From Tessaracoccus oleiagri (GTDB lineage Bacteria > Actinomycetota > Actinomycetes > Propionibacteriales > Propionibacteriaceae): a stretch of 64,000 bases of DNA. Position 1 is the stretch's first letter. Each line of letters starts with the position of its first letter. Made by a program: the position numbers and the translations under genes. Below are positions 58,506-64,000 of the stretch, one piece after another. The notes below the pieces were generated by a model. The model saw only the letters and a list, made by a program, of their open reading frames with translations. It was not told where the DNA came from and did not search any database. The stretch covers positions 558,001 to 622,000 of the forward strand of contig NZ_FNGP01000002.1 in the NCBI RefSeq assembly GCF_900103275.1. The letters are read 5' to 3'.

Positions 58506-61500
58506 GCGCCCTACTGCGTGACATCTTCACCATCCCGGAGACCACCAGCACCGCCGACTACGTACTGCGGCTCACCGAGAGCGTCGACGACGCCCACCTC
58601 AACCGCACGCTCGACGACTACGTGGTCACCGACGAGCTGGCCCGCGCCTTCGACACCGCGCTCGGCGTCGTCTCCACCGCCATCTCGGCCAACTCCAGCA
58701 AGGGCGCGTTCCTCACCGGCTCCTTCGGCTCCGGCAAGAGCCACTTCATGGCCGTTCTTTACGCGCTGCTGCGGCAGACCCCGAAGGCCCGCGTCATCCC
58801 CGAGCTCGCGGGCGTCGTCGCCCGGCACGACCCCCAGCTCCAGGGCCGCAAGATCCTCCCGCTGACCTTTCACCTGCTGGGCGCGCAGTCGCTGGAGCAG
58901 GCACTGTTCGACGGCTACCTCCGCCAGCTACATGAGCTCCACCCGGAGGCCACACCGCCGCTGCTGCACCAGACCAGCCGCCTGCTGGAGGACGCCGACT
59001 CGCTGCGCCGCCGCATCGGCGACCAGGCGTTCTTCGATGGCCTCAACGAGGGCACCGAGGCCGGCGACGTCTGGGACTCCTTCCTCGGCGGCGCCGCGAC
59101 CTGGGACGCGGCCAGCTATGACGCCGCCCGCGCCGCCTCCCCGCAGGACCCCCGCCGCGCCGAGCTGGTGGCCGCGCTGCAGGAGCGGTACTTCGCCGCC
59201 TACAGCCGACACGCCTCCCACATCGGCCTCGACGAGGGCCTCACCGCCATCTCCGCGCACGCGCAGTCACTCGGCTACGACGCCGTCGTGCTGTTCCTCG
59301 ACGAGCTGGTGCTGTGGCTGGCGTTCCGCATCCGCGACCACGCGTTCTTCGGCGCCGAGGCCCAGAAGATCAGCAAGCTCGTCGAGGGTGGGCAGGGCGG
59401 CCGCCGCATCCCGCTGGTGTCCTTCATCGCCCGCCAGATGGACCTTCGCCGCTGGCTGGCCGACTCGGGCGCCAGCGGAGCCGAGCAGCAGGCGCTGGAC
59501 CAGGCGTTCCGCTTCCAGGAGGGCCGCTTCCCCGAGATCCGGCTGGGCGACGACAACCTCCCCTACGTCGCCAACAAGCGACTCTTGACCCCCCGCGACG
59601 ACGACGCCAAACGCGAGATCGACCGCGCCTTCGACACCCTCGACAGACGCGCCGAATCCTGGGACGTGCTCCTCGACGGCATCAACACCGACGACCGGCA
59701 CCGCGGCGCCGACGCCGCCCAGTTCCGGCTCACCTACCCCTTCTCCCCCGCGCTCGTTTCGACGCTCCGGTCGCTCGCCGGCGTCATGCAGCGCGAGCGC
59801 ACCGCGCTGAAGGTCATGCAGCAGCTGCTCGTCGACCGCCGCGACGAGCTCACGATTGCCGATGTCATCCCCGTGGGCGACGCCTTCGACTACCTCGTGA
59901 CGGGCGCGGCGGGTGACCAGCCGCTCGACGAGGCGTCCGCGGCCCTGTTCCGGGCCGCGAGCAGCCTGTACCAGGAGCGGCTGCAGCCGATGATCCTCAA
60001 GCAGTACAACCTCACGGCCGAGGACCTGCGCAACGGTGCCCCGCTGCCCCCAGCGCTCGTCGGGGACCTGCGCCTGGCCAAGACGCTACTGCTCAGCGCC
60101 GTCGCGCCGAACGTGCCAGCCCTCAAGGGGCTGACCGCCGGCCGGCTGGCCTCGCTCAACCACGGCTCTATCCGCTCGCCACTGCCCAACGGCGAGGCCA
60201 GCGTCGTGCTGTCGAAGGTGCGGCAGTGGGCCACGCAGGTGCCGGAGATCCGCGTCGAGACCGAGGGCCGCAACCCGCTGATCTCCGTGCAGCTCTCGGA
60301 CGTCGACTACGAGTCGGTGGTGGACCGGGCCCGAGGCGAGGACAACGACGGCCGCCGTCGCGAGCTGATCAAGCGGCTCGTCGCCGAGGGCTTTGGTCTC
60401 GATGCGCTGGGCCCCCAGGACATGCTCGGCGCCCACACCCTTAAGGTGATCTGGCGCGGCACCGCCCGCGAGGTGGATCTGGTTTTCGGCAACGTTCGGG
60501 ACGCTGGCTGGCTGACCGACGAGCACTTCCGCGCCCGCCCATCGACGTGGCGGTTCGTCGTCGACCACCCGTTCGACGACCCCGGCCATTCCGCCGCCGA
60601 GGACCTCGCGCGGATCGACCAGATGCGAGCCCGCAACTGGGACGAGCGCACCATCGTGTGGCTGCCGCGGTTCTTCAGCCCCGAGCGGATCCGCGACGTC
60701 AGCCGACTGGTGATCCTCAACTACCTCCTGGAAGGCGCCGGCGACCGCTACGCGTCCTTCGCCGACCACCTCTCCGAGACCGGCCGGGTGCAGGCGAAGA
60801 CCATCCTGCAATCGCAGCGCGAGGCGCTCCTCCACCGGCTCAAGCAGGCCATCCAGGTGGCCTACGACGTCGAGTCCCCGATGGGCAGCGGCGACGTGGT
60901 GGGCGACGCCTCCCACCCCGAGGTGCTGGCCTCACTGACGCCGAGCTTCACGCCCCGGCCCCCGGCCGGCGGCACCCTCAAGCAGGCCTACGAGCACCTG
61001 GTGCGGGAGGCATTTTCCGCCACCTACCCGGCTCACCCCCGCTTCGAGCCGGGCGACGAGGAGGTCCGCCCACGCGAGCTGCAGGTAGCGTACTCCTACG
61101 TCGAGCAAGCGCTGGCCGACCGCGAGAACCGCGTCCCGCTCGGCCCCGACGCGGCGGCTGCGCGTCGGATCGCGAACCCGCTCGGTGTGGGCAAGGCCGC
61201 CGAAACGCACTTCCTCATGGGGGATGAGTACTTCTCCATGTGGGGCCCGGAGTTCGCTCGACGGCTCGGGGCCCGGGATGCCAGCGCCAGCGGGCCGGTC
61301 ACCGTCGGCGAGGTACGCGGATGGATCGCGGGAATGGAGCCCAAGCTGGGCCTCACACGCGAGGTGGCCGACCTGGTGATCCTCGCTTGGGCCGCACTCC
61401 GTCGGCGTGCCTGGTACCACCACGGCGCCACCATCGACGCGCCCAAGCCCGGCACGTTGCGCGATGAGATGGAGTTGCGTGAGCAGCCCATGCCTGCCGA

Positions 61501-62224
61501 GGACGAGTGGGCCACCGCGACTCGACTGGCCGGCGCCATCTTCGGGCTCAGCAGCTCCACTCACGCCACGCCCAGCGCGGTGGCCAACCTTGCGCAGGCC
61601 GTGCGTGCCAGGGCCATCGAATGGTCGGAACCCAGCGCCCGGCTGGTCACCGCTCTCGAAGCGGCCTCGAACTCGATCGTGCTCGACCAGTCGCAGCCCA
61701 ACCGGCGGCTGGATACGGCCCGGGCCGCTGCAGATCTTTGCGAGGTGCTTCGCGCGCTGAACGGTCTTCCGCTCATCAGGCGCTTGGCCGTTGCGGAGGT
61801 TCCCCAGCCAACCGCCACCGGCCGGTCGCTGGCGAGCGCAGGTGCCGTCGCGGCCAAAGTGAGCGGCTATGACTGGCACCGATTCACAGCACTCATCAAC
61901 GCGTCGGCCGGGGAAGGTGCGCGGGCAGACGAGGCCGCAGGCATCCTGAACCGGCTCCGCGAGGCCCTGCAGGCCGACGAGTTCACCACCCAGCTCGCCC
62001 CAGCGATCACCAACGCGGACCGGGAGCTCTTCGATTGGCTCGCCCGCGGCAACCCGACACCCCAGCCACCGGTGTCGCCGCCGCCCCTGCCCCCGAAGAC
62101 CGTCGCATCGGGACGCGCCAGTTTCCGCGGGAGGCACGGGCTGTCCACGGTGTCCCAGCAGCTGGGCGAGTTCGTCGACAAGCACCCTGAGGAGCAGGTC
62201 GTCGTGGAGTGGCGGATCGAATGA
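58502..62224 (+). CDS. pglY: BREX-2 ATPase PglY
   Basis: 1240-aa AAA+-type P-loop ATPase equivalent to BrxC of other BREX types. Walker A GSFGSGKSHFM near residue 73 and a Walker B-like VVLFLDELVLWL near 262. The rest is a long helical protein with an embedded beta domain (QVPEIRVETEGRNPLISVQL near 580). A Pro-rich linker near residue 1190 precedes a short C-terminal segment. GTG 58502 overlaps the pglX stop (GTGA) and has an AGGAGGG site. It should form part of the complex that stops phage DNA replication. Confidence 0.9.
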   Translation: MSALLRDIFTIPETTSTADYVLRLTESVDDAHLNRTLDDYVVTDELARAFDTALGVVSTAISANSSKGAFLTGSFGSGKSHFMAVLYALLRQTPKARVIPELAGVVARHDPQLQGRKILPLTFHLLGAQSLEQALFDGYLRQLHELHPEATPPLLHQTSRLLEDADSLRRRIGDQAFFDGLNEGTEAGDVWDSFLGGAATWDAASYDAARAASPQDPRRAELVAALQERYFAAYSRHASHIGLDEGLTAISAHAQSLGYDAVVLFLDELVLWLAFRIRDHAFFGAEAQKISKLVEGGQGGRRIPLVSFIARQMDLRRWLADSGASGAEQQALDQAFRFQEGRFPEIRLGDDNLPYVANKRLLTPRDDDAKREIDRAFDTLDRRAESWDVLLDGINTDDRHRGADAAQFRLTYPFSPALVSTLRSLAGVMQRERTALKVMQQLLVDRRDELTIADVIPVGDAFDYLVTGAAGDQPLDEASAALFRAASSLYQERLQPMILKQYNLTAEDLRNGAPLPPALVGDLRLAKTLLLSAVAPNVPALKGLTAGRLASLNHGSIRSPLPNGEASVVLSKVRQWATQVPEIRVETEGRNPLISVQLSDVDYESVVDRARGEDNDGRRRELIKRLVAEGFGLDALGPQDMLGAHTLKVIWRGTAREVDLVFGNVRDAGWLTDEHFRARPSTWRFVVDHPFDDPGHSAAEDLARIDQMRARNWDERTIVWLPRFFSPERIRDVSRLVILNYLLEGAGDRYASFADHLSETGRVQAKTILQSQREALLHRLKQAIQVAYDVESPMGSGDVVGDASHPEVLASLTPSFTPRPPAGGTLKQAYEHLVREAFSATYPAHPRFEPGDEEVRPRELQVAYSYVEQALADRENRVPLGPDAAAARRIANPLGVGKAAETHFLMGDEYFSMWGPEFARRLGARDASASGPVTVGEVRGWIAGMEPKLGLTREVADLVILAWAALRRRAWYHHGATIDAPKPGTLRDEMELREQPMPAEDEWATATRLAGAIFGLSSSTHATPSAVANLAQAVRARAIEWSEPSARLVTALEAASNSIVLDQSQPNRRLDTARAAADLCEVLRALNGLPLIRRLAVAEVPQPTATGRSLASAGAVAAKVSGYDWHRFTALINASAGEGARADEAAGILNRLREALQADEFTTQLAPAITNADRELFDWLARGNPTPQPPVSPPPLPPKTVASGRASFRGRHGLSTVSQQLGEFVDKHPEEQVVVEWRIE

Positions 62225-64000
62225 CGGTCGAAGTTGCTGCCAGCGCCGCGGTCACCCCCGCCATCGCACGGGCATTCATCGAACAGGCTCGCCAGAAGAA
62301 CTACCAGCACGGGGTGATCGGGGTGCGTGCTCGGCCGGAGGCCACCACCGAGTTCGTCTTCGAGTTCGGCGGGCAGAGCGTGCGGATCGTCGCTGCACGC
62401 TCTTCCTTGGCGCTGCGGGAGGCCATTCGAACCGCCGACGCCGACGGATGGCTCGTCGTGGTCACCGACCGCAGCGACGATGACCTCGGCGCCGGACTCC
62501 TGTCCCACCTGATCTGGCAGCGGTTGCGCCACCCCGACCCCTGGCAGGCCGTGCAGCAGGCCTTCGCCGCGCACAGCGTCGACGGCCGACTTCTGAGCGT
62601 AGATAACGCCCGGGATGTGGCCTCAGGTCTTCTCGAACTCGCGCCCACCGACGGCTGGCCGCCCGCCCCCGCTGGGGTCTTGACCCGCGAGCACGCGCTG
62701 TCGTCCGCGGCCCGCGCCGAGCTCGGCCTGCCGGCCGGGCCGGTCGACCTCATCGCCGTCCTGCACTGGTCGACCGACGCCTCGTTGCCTGCCGCCATCG
62801 CCAGGCTCCGCAGCCGGGCGGGGGAGAGTACCGTCGACGCGATCCTCGACTGGGTCGCCGACTCCTCGGGCGAGGCCGCACCCTTCGTCGCCGCGCTACT
62901 GCGCACCGGCACCGTCACCGGCCTCGTCCCACTCGGCGTCGCCGTCGACTGCCTGCTGAACGCGCGTGACCGGCACGAAGCCGAGCTCGCGTTGGCACGG
63001 CTCCAGCACCGTTGGGGCTCCGTGCCGCGCGGGGCGCTCGCCGCCGCGGGCCGTCTCTCGCGCGTCGTGCTCTCCGGTCTGCTGGGCGCCAGCGCCACCT
63101 TCAGGACCGGTGCAGCCCTCCTTGCCCAAGCCGACGACCTTCTTTCCGCCGCACAGGCCCAACACCTGACCGGGGATTCGACCCTGCTGCGCTCCGGCCT
63201 CACCCACCGACTCCGCACCTTGGCCAAGGCCCTCCGCCTCGGCGCTGGCGGCGACCTTTCCGCCCTAGAGCAGGCCTGGGCGCGGGTCGCGGACCATGAG
63301 CTCGTCGACGGCGACGCCCGCGTCGCCTCTGCCCGCGCGGGCGTTCGGCTGGTGCGCTGGCTGGCCGCCACCGCCGGCGACGAGGCGCCGATGGCGCTCG
63401 CCGCGCTGGTCGAGCGCCACCTGCTTGTCGACGCCTGGGTGGATTCGGCCGTGAACGACGCCGAGACCGGCGTGGACGATCCCGGGCTCGCCTCAGCCCT
63501 CGAGGCGGTGCTGCGCGCCGTCGAGGAGCGTCGCGACGCGCACGATCTGGAGTTCGCCGCCGCCTTGGCGCGCGAGGGTTGTGATGACTCGCTCACCGGC
63601 GTACGCGGCCTGGAGCGATTGCTGCCAGACATCGTTGCCCCATTGGCAAAGGACTACCCGACGCTGCTGCTGGTCCTCGACGGCATGAGCGCCGGCGTCG
63701 CCACCGAGCTCCTCGAGCACGCCACCACCGAGGTGGAGTTCGGGATGATGGAGTGCCTGATTCCGGGCGTGAGCCGGCGGACTCCAGCGCTGTCCGTGCT
63801 GCCCAGCGTCACGGAGATGAGCCGCTCCTCGCTTTTGGCTGGCCGGTTGACGAGGGGGCAGCAGGACGCCGAGCGGCGCAACTTCGCCGCCTTCACCTCG
63901 GCCAAAGGCTTGGGCGAGGCGCCTCTGTTCCACAAGAAGGGGCTCGACACGGGGCGGCAAGGGTTCGCGATCGCCGACGACGTGCGCCTCGCGATCGCCG
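62221..64000 (+). CDS. pglZ: BREX-2 phosphatase PglZ, partial
   Basis: 593 codons visible; the 3' end lies beyond the window. The helical N-terminal two-thirds (TPAIARAFIEQARQKNY...) is followed by the alkaline-phosphatase-superfamily core, beginning with LLLVLDGMSAGV near residue 481 (metal-binding Asp and nucleophile region) and continuing in VTEMSRSSLLAG. PglZ is the marker protein of all BREX systems. ATG 62221 overlaps the pglY stop by 4 nt (ATGA). Confidence 0.9.
   Translation, partial: MTVEVAASAAVTPAIARAFIEQARQKNYQHGVIGVRARPEATTEFVFEFGGQSVRIVAARSSLALREAIRTADADGWLVVVTDRSDDDLGAGLLSHLIWQRLRHPDPWQAVQQAFAAHSVDGRLLSVDNARDVASGLLELAPTDGWPPAPAGVLTREHALSSAARAELGLPAGPVDLIAVLHWSTDASLPAAIARLRSRAGESTVDAILDWVADSSGEAAPFVAALLRTGTVTGLVPLGVAVDCLLNARDRHEAELALARLQHRWGSVPRGALAAAGRLSRVVLSGLLGASATFRTGAALLAQADDLLSAAQAQHLTGDSTLLRSGLTHRLRTLAKALRLGAGGDLSALEQAWARVADHELVDGDARVASARAGVRLVRWLAATAGDEAPMALAALVERHLLVDAWVDSAVNDAETGVDDPGLASALEAVLRAVEERRDAHDLEFAAALAREGCDDSLTGVRGLERLLPDIVAPLAKDYPTLLLVLDGMSAGVATELLEHATTEVEFGMMECLIPGVSRRTPALSVLPSVTEMSRSSLLAGRLTRGQQDAERRNFAAFTSAKGLGEAPLFHKKGLDTGRQGFAIADDVRLAIA

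Overview
The window is a 64 kb stretch of very GC-rich, gene-dense chromosome from a high-GC Gram-positive bacterium (Actinomycetota). The best guess is a Propionibacteriaceae-like facultative or aerotolerant anaerobe. This rests on an RpfB resuscitation factor, the SepX/GlpR-Glp divisome pair, a gluABCD-type amino-acid importer, a DtxR-type regulator, a eukaryote-like UGPase and a single-chain pyruvate:ferredoxin oxidoreductase operon. The genus is not provable from the sequence alone. Many genes have no ribosome-binding site but carry a TAnnnT-like -10 box 6-7 nt before the start codon, so leaderless transcription looks common here.

Layout. 1-2.4 kb: an ABC-2 type exporter, whose permease runs off the left edge. 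2.5-3.6 kb: a glycosyltransferase. 3.6-7.0 kb: a ThiXYZ-like importer (NMT1/THI5-type lipoprotein, ATPase, double permease in one chain). 7.1-8.1 kb: a TetR regulator divergent from a small membrane protein across a palindromic operator. 8.1-16.4 kb: mixed housekeeping genes (DUF72, VOC, OsmC, MscS, a FAH-like protein, a YbaK deacylase, an orphan PIN protein). 16.5-19.8 kb: gluABCD with a hairpin between gluB and gluC. 19.8-23.7 kb: rpfB, ogt, a PQQ-type sugar dehydrogenase and a hydrolase. 23.7-29.5 kb: a divisome and cell-envelope neighbourhood (sepX/glpR, glp, 5-formyl-THF cyclo-ligase, FmdB-like, SAF, mscL, UGPase), then tRNA-Arg(CCU). 29.7-35.9 kb: a three-gene operon encoding a GltD-like Fe-S flavoprotein, pyruvate:ferredoxin oxidoreductase and a DHOD-like protein. 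36-40.2 kb: trxA, a methyltransferase with a DtxR regulator, nagA and serC. 40.3-47.2 kb: an ExeM/NucH-type extracellular nuclease behind a PHO-box-like repeat, surface proteins (one of 30 aa) and a large catalase KatE.

47.5-64 kb is an accessory defence island of visibly different composition. It opens with a small sigma-factor-like gene, then a convergent two-gene operon of unrecognised proteins, then a small PD-(D/E)XK-like protein. After these comes a BREX type 2 (Pgl) operon in the order pglW-pglX-pglY-pglZ, each junction overlapping by 4 nt. PglZ is cut by the right edge; brxD and brxHI would be expected beyond it. The three unrecognised or weakly recognised genes between the sigma-like gene and pglW are the best candidates for something not yet described.

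No CRISPR array, insertion sequence, rRNA or riboswitch was found. No gene-free stretch exceeds 300 nt.
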